The notes: a model not told the origin generated them from the sequence alone. 64,000 bases of DNA from CAVQBJ01 sp963724405 (GCA_963724405.1 CAVRUQ010000003.1:1550001-1614000), one strand, 5' to 3'; counted from the first letter of the stretch, positions 50,096 through 62,641 are shown. Numbers and translations are program-made.

Positions 50096-51828
50096 GCGAC
50101 CAGCGCTCCGGCGAGCGCGGGGAGCCGCACGCCGGCCTCGGCGCTCTGGGCAGTCGTCTCGGGATGAGTGGCGAGGACGATGTGGCGGCCCCTCTCGATC
50201 GGCAGTTGGACGGGGTGAGCGCCAAAGTTACAGAGCAGCTCGCCTCCGGTGCGGCTCACCCGCAGCCAGCGCTGGTGCTCGTCGAAGCGGATCTCGGCCT
50301 CCCCGCTGAGGCGACGACGCGCTCGCAGCAGGTCACGGTACAGGCCCGCGAGGCCCGGATCGGCGCGGCGGGTGAGCTTGGAGCGCTCGAACGTGCGCGG
50401 GTCCTCCGGATCGGGGACCTCCTGGGCAAAGGACTCGAAGGCGGCGAACTCCCGGCGCCGACCCTCACGCGTCGCGAGCGCGATCTCCTCATCGATGTGG
50501 TTGGTGAAGAACTGGAACGGGGCGTCCTCACCGTACTCCTCGCCCATGAACAGCATCGGAACGAACGGTGAGAGCAGTGTGCAGAAGGCGGCGAGCGCCC
50601 GGGCCGGGCGCGGCAGCCGCTCACCGAAGGCGCGGTTGCCGACCTGATCGTGGTTCTGGTCGAAGACGACGAACTGCGACGCCGGACGATCCTCGGCGGG
50701 CGCCCCGAAACAGCGGTGGCGGAAGGGCGAATACCGACCGTCGTGGACAAAGGGCCGGTGGAAGGCCTTCGCCAGATCGGCGACGGTCCCGAAATCCGCG
50801 TAGTAGCCGTCACGATCGCCGGTGAGCAGCACGCGCAGCGCGTGGTGGAAGTCATCCGCCCACTGGGCGTCGCAGGCCCAGCCGCCCCGCTCGGGGGGCC
50901 GGATCACGCGCGGGTCGTTCAGCCCGCTCTCGGCGATCACGAGCGCGCGGGGGTTGAGCGCGTGCACGCGGGCCGCCACCTCGGCGACGATGTGGGTCGG
51001 GCTCGTGTCGTAGATGGCGTGGATCGCGTCGAGCCGCAGCCCGTCGACGTGGAAGTCGCGCACCCACCCACACGCGCTCTGCGCCACCCATTCGCGCACG
51101 CCGTCGCAGTCGGCGTCGTCGTAGTTGATCGCCTTGCCCCAGAAGGTCGCGTACCGATCGGTGAAGTACGGACCGAAGGCCTCCAGTGCGGGCGCGCCAC
51201 TGGCGCCGACGTGGTTGTAGACGACATCGAGGACGACCGCCAGGCCGGCGGCGTGCGCGGCGTCGACGAAGCGCGCGAACCCCTCCGGTCCGCCGTAGGT
51301 CCGGTGCGCGGCCGAGAGGTAGACGCCGTCGTAGCCCCAGCCGCGATCCCCCGGGAAGTCCGCGATCGGCATGATCTCGACCCCGCCGACGCCGAGCTCG
51401 GCGAGCTCGGCAAGGCACCCCGCGGCCGCAGCGAAGGTGCCCTCCGCCGTGAAGGTGCCCACGTGCAGCTCGTACAGGACGAGATCGTCCAGCGCCGGCG
51501 TCGACCAGCCGTCGTCCGTCCAGGCGAACGCCGATGGATCGAGGACCCGGGACGGTCCGCGCAGGCCCTCGGGCTGATGGCGCGAGCACGGGTCGGGCAG
51601 CACCCGCTCCCGTCCCCCATGACCGTCGCGCAGGACATAGCGGTAGTCGGCCCCCGCGCCGACCGGGGCGGTCCCCTCATGGACGCCGCGGTCGACCGGC
51701 GACAGCGCGAACTCCTCGGTCCCGCTGCGCACCAGCGCCCGTTCCGCCCGCGGCGCCCACACCCGAAACGTCGCCCCGCCGTCGGCCCGCGGGGTCGCGC
51801 CGAGCCCGGCCAGCCACGGCCGGTTCAT
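50092..51828 (-). CDS. treZ: Maltooligosyl trehalose trehalohydrolase
   Basis: This 578-residue GH13 enzyme hydrolyses the bond next to the terminal trehalosyl unit and releases trehalose. Features are an N-terminal FRVWAPRAERALV domain, ELHVGTFTAEGTFAAA, nucleophile Asp267 in GLRLDAIHAIYD, acid/base Glu300 in VIAESGLNDPR, and the active-site FDQNHDQVGNRA. The ATG at 51828 overlaps the glgB stop (ATGA). It is transcribed with glgX and treY, giving the full TreXYZ route. Confidence 0.96.
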
Positions 51829-54062
51829 CGCGGGCCCGAGGGACCGGACGAGGCGGCGCCGGCCGCGTCGTCCTGCACCTCGGGGGTGAGCCAGAGCACG
51901 GCCAGGGGCCCGAGCGTCAGCGCCGCGGAATGCGACTGGCCCTGCCAGGGCACGTCGTCGGCCTCCGTGCCACCGCCGTTGCCCACGTCGGCCCCGCCAT
52001 AGCGAGCCGAATCGGTGTTGATCGCCTCCCGCCATCGCCCGCCGCGCGGGAGCCCGACGCGGTAGCCCTCCCGCACGACCGGCGAGTTGTTGCACACGCA
52101 CACGAGCAGCCGCCGGCCGCCGCGCGAGGCGCGGACGAACGCGAGCACGTTGCTGTCCGCGTCGTTGGGCTCCAGCCACCAGAATCCCTCCGGGCTGAAG
52201 TCCTCGTCCCACAGCGCGGGTTCGCCCCGGTACGTGCGGTTGAGGTCACGCACGAGCGACTGGACCGCCGCGTGCTCGGGGCGCTCGAGCAGATGCCAAT
52301 CGATCGAGCCCTCGTGGTTCCACTCGGCCTCCTGGGCGAATTCCTGGCCCATGAACAGCAGCTTCTTACCAGGATGGGCCCACATGTACCCGTACAGCGC
52401 GCGGAGGTTGGCGAGCTGCTGCCAGCGGTCGCCGGGCATCCGACTGAGGAGCGAGCCCTTGCCGTGCACCACCTCGTCGTGACTGAGCGGCAGGATGAAG
52501 TTCTCGGTGAACGCGTACAGCAGGCTGAAGGTGAGCTGGTGGTGGTGGTAGCGCCGGTAGACGGGATCGTTGCCGAAGTAGTCGAGCGTGTCGTGCATCC
52601 AGCCCATGTTCCACTTGAAGCCGAATCCGAGGCCGCCGAGATAGGTGGGACGCGAGACCGCGGGCCACGCGGTCGACTCCTCGGCCACGGTGAGGATCCC
52701 CGGCTCGCGGCCGTAGAGCAGCTCGTTGACCTCCTTCAGAAACGCGACCGCCTCGAGATCCTCGCGTCCGCCGTACTCGTTCGGCACCCATTCGCCGGGC
52801 TCGCGCGAGTAGTCGCGGTAGAGCATCGACGCCACCGCGTCGACGCGAACGCCGTCCGCGTGGTACTCGCGGGTCCAGAACAGCGCGTTGGCGAGCAGGA
52901 AGTTGCGCACCTCGTGGCGGGCGAAGTTGAACACGAGCGTCCCCCAGTCCGGGTGCGAGCCGCGGCGCGGGTCGGCGTGTTCGTACAGGGCCGTCCCATC
53001 GAAGCGGGCGAGGGCCCAGTCGTCGCGCGGAAAGTGCGCGGGCACCCAATCGAGGATCACGCCGAGGCCATGCTCGTGGAGGCGATCGACGAAGTCGCGG
53101 TAGTCGTCGGGTGAGCCGAAGCGTGGCGAGGGCGCGTAGTAGGAGGTCACCTGGTAGCCCCACGAGCCCGAGAAGGGATGCGCCATGACGGGCAGCAGCT
53201 CGACGTGGGTGAAGCCCAGGTCGACGGCATAGGCGGCGAGCTCGTCGGCGAGCTCGTGATAGGTGAGTGAGCGGTTGCCTTCGAGCGGGTTCAGGCGCCA
53301 GGAGCCCAGGTGCACCTCGTAGATCGACATCGGGGCACGCAGCGGGTCGGTGTGGGCACGTGTCTCCATCCATTCGGCGTCGCGCCACGTGTGGTGCGGG
53401 CGGTGGACGATCGAGTTGGTTCCCGGGGGTAGCTCCGCCTCGAAGGCGACGGGGTCGGCCTTCAGCCGGAGATCGCCGGCCGCGGTGCGAATCTCGTACT
53501 TGTATTGCGCGCCCTCGCCCACGCCGGGGACGAACAGCTCCCAGACGCCGGAGCCGCCGAGCACGCGCATCGGGTGCAGGCGTCCGTCCCAGGAATTGAA
53601 GTCTCCGACAACGCTCACCGAGCGTGCGGCCGGCGCCCACACCGCGAAGGCGGTGCCGGCCACGCCGTCGATTTCGACGAGATGAGCGCCCAGGCGCTCA
53701 TAGAGCTCCTCGTGGCGGCCCTCGCCGACGAGGTACAGATCGAGCTCGCCGAGCACCGGCGGAAACGCGTACGGATCGCGCAGACGGAAGCTGCGCCCGC
53801 CCGGATAGGCCACCTCGAGCTCGTAGCGCAGCGGGAGCGTGGCGCCCTTGACCGTGCCCTCGAACAGCCCGGCAGGATGTGAGCGGCGGAGCTTCACGGG
53901 TCGGTCGCCGTCGCCGTCGAGGAGCACGCGGATCGACTCGGCGTCGGGCCGGAAGACGCGGATGCGCACGCCGGCCTTCGTCGGGTGCGCGCCGAGCACG
54001 TGATGCGGGTCGGGGTGATCGCGCCCGATCACCCGCTCGATCTCGCCCTTGCTCACGGTCAT
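51825..54062 (-). CDS. glgB: 1,4-alpha-glucan branching enzyme, GH13_9
   Basis: This enzyme makes alpha-1,6 branches in glucan built by GlgE. It has 745 residues with two N-terminal CBM48-like modules (HHVLGAHP near 20-27 and FAVWAPAARSVSVVGDFNSW), nucleophile Asp408 in GVRVDAVASMLYRDYSR, acid/base Glu461 in VAEESTAWP, and LSHDEVVHGKGSLL. ATG 54062 has GGGAGG about five bases upstream; a GTG one codon earlier is too close to that site. In the classical GlgE system glgB sits with glgE, treS and mak, as here. Confidence 0.97.
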   Translation of the reverse strand: MTVSKGEIERVIGRDHPDPHHVLGAHPTKAGVRIRVFRPDAESIRVLLDGDGDRPVKLRRSHPAGLFEGTVKGATLPLRYELEVAYPGGRSFRLRDPYAFPPVLGELDLYLVGEGRHEELYERLGAHLVEIDGVAGTAFAVWAPAARSVSVVGDFNSWDGRLHPMRVLGGSGVWELFVPGVGEGAQYKYEIRTAAGDLRLKADPVAFEAELPPGTNSIVHRPHHTWRDAEWMETRAHTDPLRAPMSIYEVHLGSWRLNPLEGNRSLTYHELADELAAYAVDLGFTHVELLPVMAHPFSGSWGYQVTSYYAPSPRFGSPDDYRDFVDRLHEHGLGVILDWVPAHFPRDDWALARFDGTALYEHADPRRGSHPDWGTLVFNFARHEVRNFLLANALFWTREYHADGVRVDAVASMLYRDYSREPGEWVPNEYGGREDLEAVAFLKEVNELLYGREPGILTVAEESTAWPAVSRPTYLGGLGFGFKWNMGWMHDTLDYFGNDPVYRRYHHHQLTFSLLYAFTENFILPLSHDEVVHGKGSLLSRMPGDRWQQLANLRALYGYMWAHPGKKLLFMGQEFAQEAEWNHEGSIDWHLLERPEHAAVQSLVRDLNRTYRGEPALWDEDFSPEGFWWLEPNDADSNVLAFVRASRGGRRLLVCVCNNSPVVREGYRVGLPRGGRWREAINTDSARYGGADVGNGGGTEADDVPWQGQSHSAALTLGPLAVLWLTPEVQDDAAGAASSGPSGPR

Positions 54063-54090
54063 CACGACCTCCCGCGCGTCTCTCCGCCGG

Positions 54091-55495
54091 TCATGCCGGC
54101 GTCTGATCGAGGAGGCGGATCATGCCCGCCACCGGGATCCCTACCCACTCCGGGCGGTGGTCGAGCTCGTAGCGCAGCTCGTAGATGCCCTTCTCGAGCT
54201 CGAACAGGGCCAGCAGCTTGGCGATCGCCGCCTCGCCGGCCGGCAGCAGCGCCCGGTCGATCGCGCTCTGGTAGCCGTCCAGGAAACGGCGGCGGGCCTC
54301 TGACTCCCAGCCATCGGGGACCGGAGCGCCGCGCAGCAGGCCCGCGGCCGAGGCGGCGTAGGCGAACGAGCGCAGCATCCCCGCCACGTCGCGCAGCGGC
54401 GACCGCTTGCGCCGGCGCTCGAGCAGCGGCCGTCCCGGCTCGCCCTCGAAGTCGAGCAGGATCCAGCCCTCGGGCGCGCTGACCACCTGACCAAGGTGGT
54501 AGTCGCCGTGCAGGCGGATGAGCCGTCCGCCGATCACCGTGTGCGACAGCGACTGCAGGTGATCGCGCACCTCCTCGCCCCGGCCGGTGAGCGGCGCCAA
54601 CGCCGGGTTGTCCTCGGGGAGGTCCACGAACAGACGCTCGATCTGCTCGTCGATCGTCGCGGTCAGCAGCGCCACGTTCTCGCGCGAGGCCTCCTCGGGC
54701 GAGAAGCCGGGATCGCTCGAGTCCGAGCCGAGCGTCGTGTGCATGCGCCCGGTGACCTCGCCGAGCTCGGCGACCCGGTCGAGGAAGGAGCGATCGTCGG
54801 TGACGATCGCGTCCAGAGCGAGATCCCAGCCGTCGCGCGAATCGGCCATGAACCGCTGCATCACGCCGAGCGTCGCCTCCATCAGCTCGCCGGTGTACCC
54901 GTACCAGCCGACCAGGCTGGCGATGTTCGCGAAACCGCGGTCGGCCAGGAAGCGCAGCATCTCCAGCTCGGGGTTGATGCCCGGCTCGAGCCGGCGGAAC
55001 ACCTTCAGCACCAGCCGCTCGTCGAACACGATCGAGGTGTTCGATTGCTCGGCTTCCATCGGGCGGATCCGCGCCTGCGTCGCCGGCGGGGCCGCCGCCT
55101 TGTCCCAGTGAAAGCGCAGCGCGCCGGCGGGTCGCTCGATGACCGCCGTGCCCGCGAGCTGACCGGCCAGCACCGCGCCGCCGATCGGGTCGACGAGCGC
55201 GTCGTAGACGACGTGCTCCCGGGTGCGCCAGATGACGCCTTTCTCCCAACCGGCGGCGCGCGGACGCAGCCCGATCGGGACCTGATAGAGCTGGTGCGTG
55301 CCCGTCCCGAAGCGCGCCTCGACGATCACGATCGCAATGACGGGATCACCGGGGCGCAACACGACGAGGTCGAGCAGCTGGAGCTCGCTCACCTCCCGGG
55401 ACTTGGAGCCGAACCAGCGCTGCGCCGTCACCCATTCGGCAAGCGCGCCCCCGGGGAGCAGCCCGGTGTCGCCGGCGGCGAGGGCCTGAGCGAGG

Positions 55496-55512
<17 letters not shown>
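54091..55512 (-). CDS. mak: Maltokinase (Mak/Pep2)
   Basis: This 473-residue enzyme phosphorylates maltose to alpha-maltose-1-phosphate, the GlgE donor. Family marks are the N-terminal VTAQRWFGSKSRE, the nucleotide-binding lysine in LVLKVFRRLEPG, the catalytic loop RLHGDYHLGQV, the metal aspartate in ILLDFEGEPG, and SPLRDVAGMLRSFAYAA. The gene starts 17 bp inside treS, so it is coupled to it. A second Met three codons later is an alternative start. Confidence 0.95.
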
Positions 55513-57171
<1,659 letters not shown>

Positions 57172-57175
<4 letters not shown>

Positions 57176-59115
57176 TCGTTCGTGGCGATCGCGAGGAGGT
57201 GCGCCGCGCGCACCGCGGGATCGAGGCGCACGTAGTTGCGTCCCGTCTGCCAGCGCAGGTGCTCGCCGTTGAGCAGGTCGACGGCCTCGACCACGGGCGC
57301 GAGCCCGAGCTCGTAGGGGACGATGACGATCCCCTCCTGCGCCGCGTGGGGGTCGAGATTGACCACCACGATGAGCGTCTCGACGGCCGAGCGCTTCGCA
57401 TAGGCGATCAGGGCCTCGTTCTCGACCGGCAGGAAGGTGACGTTCTCCAGGCGCTGAAGAGCGGGGTGGCGGCGGCGGATCTCATTGAGGTGCGCCACCA
57501 ACGGGAGCAGCGGGCCGTCCAGGGCACGCTGCTTGATCTCGTACTTCTCGGAGTCGAGGTACTCCTCCGAGCCTGGTGCCACGGCCACGTGCTCGAACTG
57601 CTCGAAGCCCGAGTAGATCCCGTAGCTGGGCGACAGCGTCGCGGCGAGCACGAGGCGGACCGCGAAGGCCGGCGGACCGCCGCGCTGCAGATACTCGGTG
57701 AGGATGTCGGGCGTGTTGACGAAGAAGTTCGGGCGGTAGTAGTGCTGCATGCCCGAGCCGGCCAGCTCCGTGACGTACTCGACGATCTCGTGGCGGCCGT
57801 TCTTCCAGGCGAAGTACGTGTAGGACTGGTTGAAGCCGATCTTGGCGAGCGTCCGCATCTTCGCCGAGCGGGTGAACGCCTCGGCCAGGAAGAGCACGTC
57901 GGGCTCGCGAGCGCGGACCTCGGCGATCAGCCAGGCCCAGAAGGCGATCGGCTTCGTGTGTGGGTTGTCGACCCGGAAGATGCGCACGCCGCGGTCGACC
58001 CAGAAGTCGACGATGGCCTCCAGGGCCTCCCACAGACCGCGCCAGTCCTCGCTCTCGAAGTTGAAGTTGTAGATGTCCTGGTAGCGCTTGGGCGGGTTCT
58101 CGGCGTACTTGAGCGTCCCGTCCGGGCGGCGGTGAAACCACTCGGGGTGCTCCCGCAGCCACGGGTGGTCGGCCGAGGTGTGCAGCGCGAAGTCGAGCGC
58201 GATCTCGATCGAGTGCTCACGCGCGGCCGCGACCAGCCGGTCGAAGTCCGCCAGGGTGCCGAGGTCGGGGTGCAGCGCGGTGTGGCCGCCCTCGTCGGAG
58301 CCGATCGCCCACGGGCTTCCGGGATCGTCCGCCTCGGCGGTCAGCGCGTTGTTCCGGCCCTTGCGGTTGCGGTGCCCGATCGGATGGATGGGCGGCAGGT
58401 AGACCACGTCAAAGCCGAGCCCGGCCAGGCGGGGCAGCTGCGCGGTGACCCCGGCCAGCCCGCCCCACGAGCGCGGGAACATCTCATACCACGATCCGAA
58501 CCGGGCCCGCACGCGGTCGACCTCCACCTCGGCCGGGGGCTGCATGAGCGTCGACCGGGTCCGGTCCGGGCGAAGCTCGGCCACCGACAGCAAGCGTGGA
58601 TCGAGCGCCCGTTCGCAACGCTCCGTCACGGGCGTCCGCATATCCTCGAGGCTCGCCGCGGCGGCAAGCAGCAGCTCCCGGTCATCGCCCCGGGCTCGCC
58701 GGGCGGCGTCGCGCATGAGGGCCGCGCCCTCGGACAGCTCGCTCTCCAGGTCCTCCTGCCCCGCGGCCGCCTTGCGCGCAAGCTCGTCCTGCCATGTGGC
58801 CTGCGCGTCGGTCCACGCCTCGACCATCCAGCGCCAGCGCCCCTGGGCGTCGACCGGGAACGAACCGCCCCACGTATCGCCGCCGTGATCGCGGTCGAGC
58901 GGATGCATCGGCGCCTCCCGCCAGCGCCGGTCCCGTGGTCCTCGGTAGCGCACGACGGCGGCGACGTGGTCGTGTCCGTCACGAAAGATCGTGGCCTGCA
59001 CGACGACCTCATCGCCGACGCACGCCTTGATCGGATAGCGGCCGCAATCGACGAGCGGCGACGGGTTCTCGATCTGAACGCGGGGCGGAGGAGCGGGTGA
59101 GGAGGGGTCGGGCAC
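57172..59115 (-). CDS. glgE: Alpha-1,4-glucan:maltose-1-phosphate maltosyltransferase
   Basis: This 647-residue GH13_3 enzyme extends linear alpha-glucan with maltosyl units from maltose-1-phosphate. The hallmark regions are GRYPIKACVGDEV at the N-terminal domain, YLPPIHPIGHRNRKGRNN, IALDFALHTSADHPW, nucleophile Asp383 in RIFRVDNPHTKP, and acid/base Glu412 in FLAEAFTRSAKM, which align in spacing with the known Asp394/Glu423 of Streptomyces GlgE. GTG 59115 is the likely start. It heads the minus-strand operon and is divergent from malQ, with a shared 158-bp promoter region. Confidence 0.97.
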
Positions 59116-59261
59116 TCGTCTGTTCTATCCGGTCCGTGCGGGTCTATTCAGTTTGGGCGTCGCCGGAAGATTGTCGTGAACATGGCGCATCCGGATCGTT
59201 GCCGACTGCCCGCCGGCCGTGCGGACAACTACGGATCGGGTCGCGTTCGTGGCCGTGCGGG

Positions 59262-59267
59262 TAGCGT
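59262..59267 (+). promoter_or_regulatory. -10 box for leaderless transcription of malQ
   Basis: TAGCGT ends 6 nt before the ATG at 59274, a typical leaderless arrangement. Confidence 0.35.
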
Positions 59268-59273
59268 CAAGAC

Positions 59274-60512
59274 ATGGACGTCCCCCGAACGAGCGGCGTG
59301 CAGCTGCACGTGACCTCGCTTCCCGGGGGTCGCCTCGGCGACGAGGCGCGCGCGTTCGTCGACTGGCTCGCCGCGGCCGGCCAGTCCTGGTGGCAGACGC
59401 TCCCGGTCGGCCCGCCCGACCGCTCGCGGTCGCCGTACAAGGCGCGTTCCGCGTTCGCCGCCTGGCGCGGTCTGCTCGCCGAACCGAGCGCTCCGGTGTC
59501 CGTCGATGAGGAGGACGCGTTTCGCGCGCGCCACGCCTACTGGATCGCCGACTGGGAACGCGTGGCCGGGGGTCGGCGGGCCGTCCACGACCAGGTGCGC
59601 TTCGAGCGTGAGTGGGGCCGGCTGCGCGCCTACGCGGCCGAGCGGGGGGTGCGTCTCATCGGCGATCTACCCATCTACGTCGCGGTGAGAAGCGCCGACG
59701 AGCTCGCCCACCCGGATCTGTTTCAGCACGGGATCGTCGCCGGAGCGCCCCCCGACGCCTACGCGACGAAGGGACAGCTGTGGGGCAACCCGCTGTACGA
59801 CTGGCCGGCGCTGCAGCGTCGCGGCTATCGCTGGTGGATCGAGCGCCTGCGTCGCACGTTCGAGTTGTTCGACCTCGCCCGGATCGACCACTTCCGCGGC
59901 TTCGTCGCCTACTGGGCGGTGCCGGCCGGCGCTCCGGACGCCTCGACGGGCGAGTGGCGGCGCGGACCGGGCCGCGCGCCATTCCTCGCGGCGGGCCGCG
60001 CGCTCGGCGCGCTGCCGCTGATCGCCGAGGATCTCGGGGTGATCACCGAGCCGGTTCGCCGCCTGCGCGATCAGCTCGGCCTGCCGGGGATGGTGGTGCT
60101 CGAGTTCGCCTTCGACCGGAGCGACCGCCGCAATCCGCATCGGCTGGAGAACCATCGCGAGCGCAGTGTCGTGTACACGGCGACGCACGATCAGGACACC
60201 GTGCGAGGCTGGTGGGACGGACTCGACGCGCGCGCACGCCGCCGCGTGGAGGAGGCGCTCGCGACCCACGGGATCGCCGAGCCCGAGCCGCACTGGGCCC
60301 TCATCCGCCTCGCCTTCGCATCGCGCGCCCGCCTGGCGATCGTTCAGGCCCAGGACGTGCTCGGTCTGGACAACTCGGCTCGCATGAACGTCCCGGGGCG
60401 CGCCACCGGCAACTGGAACTGGCGCGCGACTCCGGGCGCGTTCACCCCGGCGCTCGCCGATCGCCTGCGGGGCGCCACCGAAGACGCCGGACGCCTGGCC
60501 GGGGGCTCGTGA
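59274..60512 (+). CDS. malQ: 4-alpha-glucanotransferase (GH77), short form
   Basis: This enzyme disproportionates maltooligosaccharides. In 412 residues it shows SWWQTLPVGPPDRSRSPYKA, AYATKGQLWGNPLYDWPA, nucleophile Asp205 in LARIDHFRGF, Glu252 in LIAEDLGVIT, THDQDTVRGWW, and the C-terminal SARMNVPGRATGNWNWR. Typical family members have about 500 residues. The shortening falls in the region around residues 65-100, where a subdomain is reduced, while all catalytic parts remain. It stands alone on the plus strand opposite the glgE operon, and its last bases overlap the SGNH gene (GTGA). Confidence 0.93.
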   Translation: MDVPRTSGVQLHVTSLPGGRLGDEARAFVDWLAAAGQSWWQTLPVGPPDRSRSPYKARSAFAAWRGLLAEPSAPVSVDEEDAFRARHAYWIADWERVAGGRRAVHDQVRFEREWGRLRAYAAERGVRLIGDLPIYVAVRSADELAHPDLFQHGIVAGAPPDAYATKGQLWGNPLYDWPALQRRGYRWWIERLRRTFELFDLARIDHFRGFVAYWAVPAGAPDASTGEWRRGPGRAPFLAAGRALGALPLIAEDLGVITEPVRRLRDQLGLPGMVVLEFAFDRSDRRNPHRLENHRERSVVYTATHDQDTVRGWWDGLDARARRRVEEALATHGIAEPEPHWALIRLAFASRARLAIVQAQDVLGLDNSARMNVPGRATGNWNWRATPGAFTPALADRLRGATEDAGRLAGGS

Positions 60513-61246
60513 GGTCGACACCGCAGCCGGGACGCGGACTCGTGGCGCTCGGGGACAGCATCACCGTGGCCGAGGGCCAGACGATGCCGGGGCTCCCGTG
60601 CCGATCATGGGCCCTGTGGCTGGCGGCGGCACTCGAGTTGCCCTATACCAACCTCGCCGCCAACGGCGCCACCTGCGCCGATGTCCGCGGCGGGCAGCTC
60701 CGGCGCCTGCGCGGACCCTACGACCTCGCCTGCCTCTACATCGGCGTCAACGACGCCCGGGCCCCGGACTTCGACGCGATCGCCTACGAGCGCTGTCTGG
60801 TCGCAGTGGCCGGCGGCCTCGCGAATGCCGCCGCACGCCTGTGCCTTGTGCTCGTTCCGTTGGATCTCGGCCGGCCTCGGGCCGGCCCGGCCGTGCCACG
60901 CGTCAACGCGGCCATCCGTCGTGTCGCCGCCGCGCATGGCGCCACGCTCGTGGCCAACGAGGACGTTCGCGGCTGGCGGCACGTGCTGCCCGACGCCGTC
61001 CACCTCACGGCGCTGGGCCAGGTCGACCTGGCCGAGCGCGCCGCCGCCGCACTCGACGCCGACACGGAGCTCCGAACCTGGCCGTCGGAACTCGCCGGGC
61101 TACCGCTCACGCGGCGTGCGCTGACGCGCTATGCGATTTCGGGCCATGCGCCGGCGGTGGTCCGCGATTGGCGCCGCCGACTGCGCGAGGACATGACGCG
61201 TCGCATCACGCGGCCCCGGCTCGCTCGAAGACGTAGACCTCGGTGA
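60509..61246 (+). CDS. SGNH/GDSL hydrolase
   Basis: This 245-residue esterase-family protein has block I LVALGDSITVAEG (Ser17), block III YIGVNDARAPD, and block V LPDAVHLTALGQ with the Asp/His pair. There is no signal peptide, so the substrate is intracellular. The start GTG overlaps the malQ stop, so it is probably translated from the malQ mRNA. An ester-cleaving partner for an acylated glucan is possible but speculative. The 3' end overlaps the facing methyltransferase gene by 41 bp and encodes an Arg-rich tail that may be read-through. Confidence 0.85.
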   Translation: MRSTPQPGRGLVALGDSITVAEGQTMPGLPCRSWALWLAAALELPYTNLAANGATCADVRGGQLRRLRGPYDLACLYIGVNDARAPDFDAIAYERCLVAVAGGLANAAARLCLVLVPLDLGRPRAGPAVPRVNAAIRRVAAAHGATLVANEDVRGWRHVLPDAVHLTALGQVDLAERAAAALDADTELRTWPSELAGLPLTRRALTRYAISGHAPAVVRDWRRRLREDMTRRITRPRLARRRRPR

Positions 61247-61964
61247 GGTAGTCGAGCTCCAGCGTCTCGGGGCCGTCGGCGACGAGCGCCGCGACCTGCT
61301 CGAGCACCGCCTCGCGCTTCGGCGGCGGGAGCGCGGCGATGAAGCTGATCGATCCGACCCGGTCGAGCAGCACGTCGTGCTCGACGAGCTGGCGATACGA
61401 GAAGCCCTCCGCCTCGAGCCGGCGGAAGCGCTCGGTCGCGGCGAGCGACTCGCGCCACGCTCCGCTGCGGTGCTCGGGCGCGTCCTCGCGCAGCGGATCG
61501 ATGATCCGCGAGACCTCGCGCCAGTACGGCCGCGTGAGGTCGCGCGCGTTCCACGCGAGCGCCAGCCGGCCGTCCGGGCGCAGCACGCGCGCGAACTCGG
61601 CGAGCGCCGATTCACCGGCGAACCAGTGGTAGGCCTGCCCGACCGTGATCGTGTCGGCGCTGCCATCGGGCAGCGGCAGCTCCTCGGCGGTGCCGGCCAG
61701 CGCGGCCACCCCCGGCAGCGCCGCCTCGAGCTCAGCGCGCATCGCGTCCACCGGCTCGACGGCGATGATGGTCCCCCCGAGGGGCACGAGCACCTCGGTC
61801 AGCTTGCCCGTGCCGGCGGCGACGTCGACGACCGTCGCGCCCGGGCCGAGCGCGCACTGCCGGGTGAGCCATTCGATCGCCTCGCGGGGATACGACGGAC
61901 GCCCGCGCGCATAGGCATCGGCGGCGCGTGCGAATCCCTCGGCGGCAACGGGATTGACCGACAT
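61206..61964 (-). CDS. Class I SAM-dependent methyltransferase
   Basis: This protein has 252 residues. SAM loop VVDVAAGTGKLTEVLVPLG near 45-63, acidic residue in IIAVEPVDAM, and TITVGQAYHWFAGES resemble trans-aconitate-methyltransferase-like and Methyltransf_25 proteins. The substrate is unknown. ATG 61964 is favoured over an in-frame start at 61988 because SVNPVAAEGFARAADAYARG is the usual N-terminus. It is divergent from the LON-domain gene with about 50 bp between starts. Confidence 0.83.
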   Translation of the reverse strand: MSVNPVAAEGFARAADAYARGRPSYPREAIEWLTRQCALGPGATVVDVAAGTGKLTEVLVPLGGTIIAVEPVDAMRAELEAALPGVAALAGTAEELPLPDGSADTITVGQAYHWFAGESALAEFARVLRPDGRLALAWNARDLTRPYWREVSRIIDPLREDAPEHRSGAWRESLAATERFRRLEAEGFSYRQLVEHDVLLDRVGSISFIAALPPPKREAVLEQVAALVADGPETLELDYLTEVYVFERAGAA

Positions 61965-62005
61965 TGCCGGACATGGTGGCAGGCCCACGCGCGCCTGACG
62001 CCGCC

Positions 62006-62011
62006 TAAACT
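62006..62011 (+). promoter_or_regulatory. -10 box for leaderless transcription of the LON-domain gene
   Basis: TAAACT is followed by exactly 6 nt and then the GTG start at 62018. No Shine-Dalgarno sequence can fit, so the mRNA is predicted to begin at the start codon. Confidence 0.5.
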
Positions 62012-62017
62012 CTGTGC

Positions 62018-62641
62018 GTGGACGAGTCCGTCGAAGGCTTTCCGCTGTTCCCGCTCGGCATTGTGGCGCTGCCGAGCGAGCTCGTGCCGCTGCACATCTT
62101 CGAGGAGCGCTATCTGACGATGATCGAGCGGTGCCTCGACGAGCAGCTCGAGTTCGGGATCGTGTGGCTGTCCGACGACGATCTGGCGCAGGTCGGCTGT
62201 GCGTGCGAGATCGAGCGCGTGCTCGAGCGGCTCGAGGACGGGCGCATGAACATCCTCGTCCGCGGGACGCGTCCGTTTCGTCTGCTGTCGCGCGAGGACC
62301 ATCTCCCGTACCCGGCGGGCACCGTCGAGTTCCTGGACGACGACGACGAGCCGCTCGACGCCGACGTCGGCGACCGCGTGCGTGAGAGCTACGGGGAGCT
62401 CGTCAAGCAGGCCACCGACGACGATCCCGATCCCGACGAGCTCGCGGCCATGGACGCGTACGAGCTCGCCGCCACGATCGACTTCGGCCTGGACGCCAAG
62501 CAGGGGCTGCTCGAGCTGCGATCGGAGAACGCCCGCCTGCGCCAGGTCCTGCGCCTGCTGCGCGCGGCGCTCAAGCGCCTGGAGTTCGTCGAGCGCGCGC
62601 AGGCCCGCGCGCGCTCGAACGGCAAGATCCGCTTCGGCTGA
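62018..62641 (+). CDS. LON-protease substrate-binding (LAN/PUA-like) domain protein
   Basis: This 207-residue protein is the stand-alone N-terminal domain of Lon without ATPase or peptidase. FPLFPLGIVALPSELVPLHIFEERYLTMIE is represented by FPLFPLG, PLHIFEERY and FGIVWL in order, followed by VRGTRPFRLL. The C-terminal half is acidic then helical (ELRSENARLRQVLRLLRAAL), possibly a short coiled coil. Such proteins are common in bacteria, with an unclear role, perhaps in protein quality control. The GTG start is supported by the leaderless -10 box. Confidence 0.88.
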   Translation: MDESVEGFPLFPLGIVALPSELVPLHIFEERYLTMIERCLDEQLEFGIVWLSDDDLAQVGCACEIERVLERLEDGRMNILVRGTRPFRLLSREDHLPYPAGTVEFLDDDDEPLDADVGDRVRESYGELVKQATDDDPDPDELAAMDAYELAATIDFGLDAKQGLLELRSENARLRQVLRLLRAALKRLEFVERAQARARSNGKIRFG

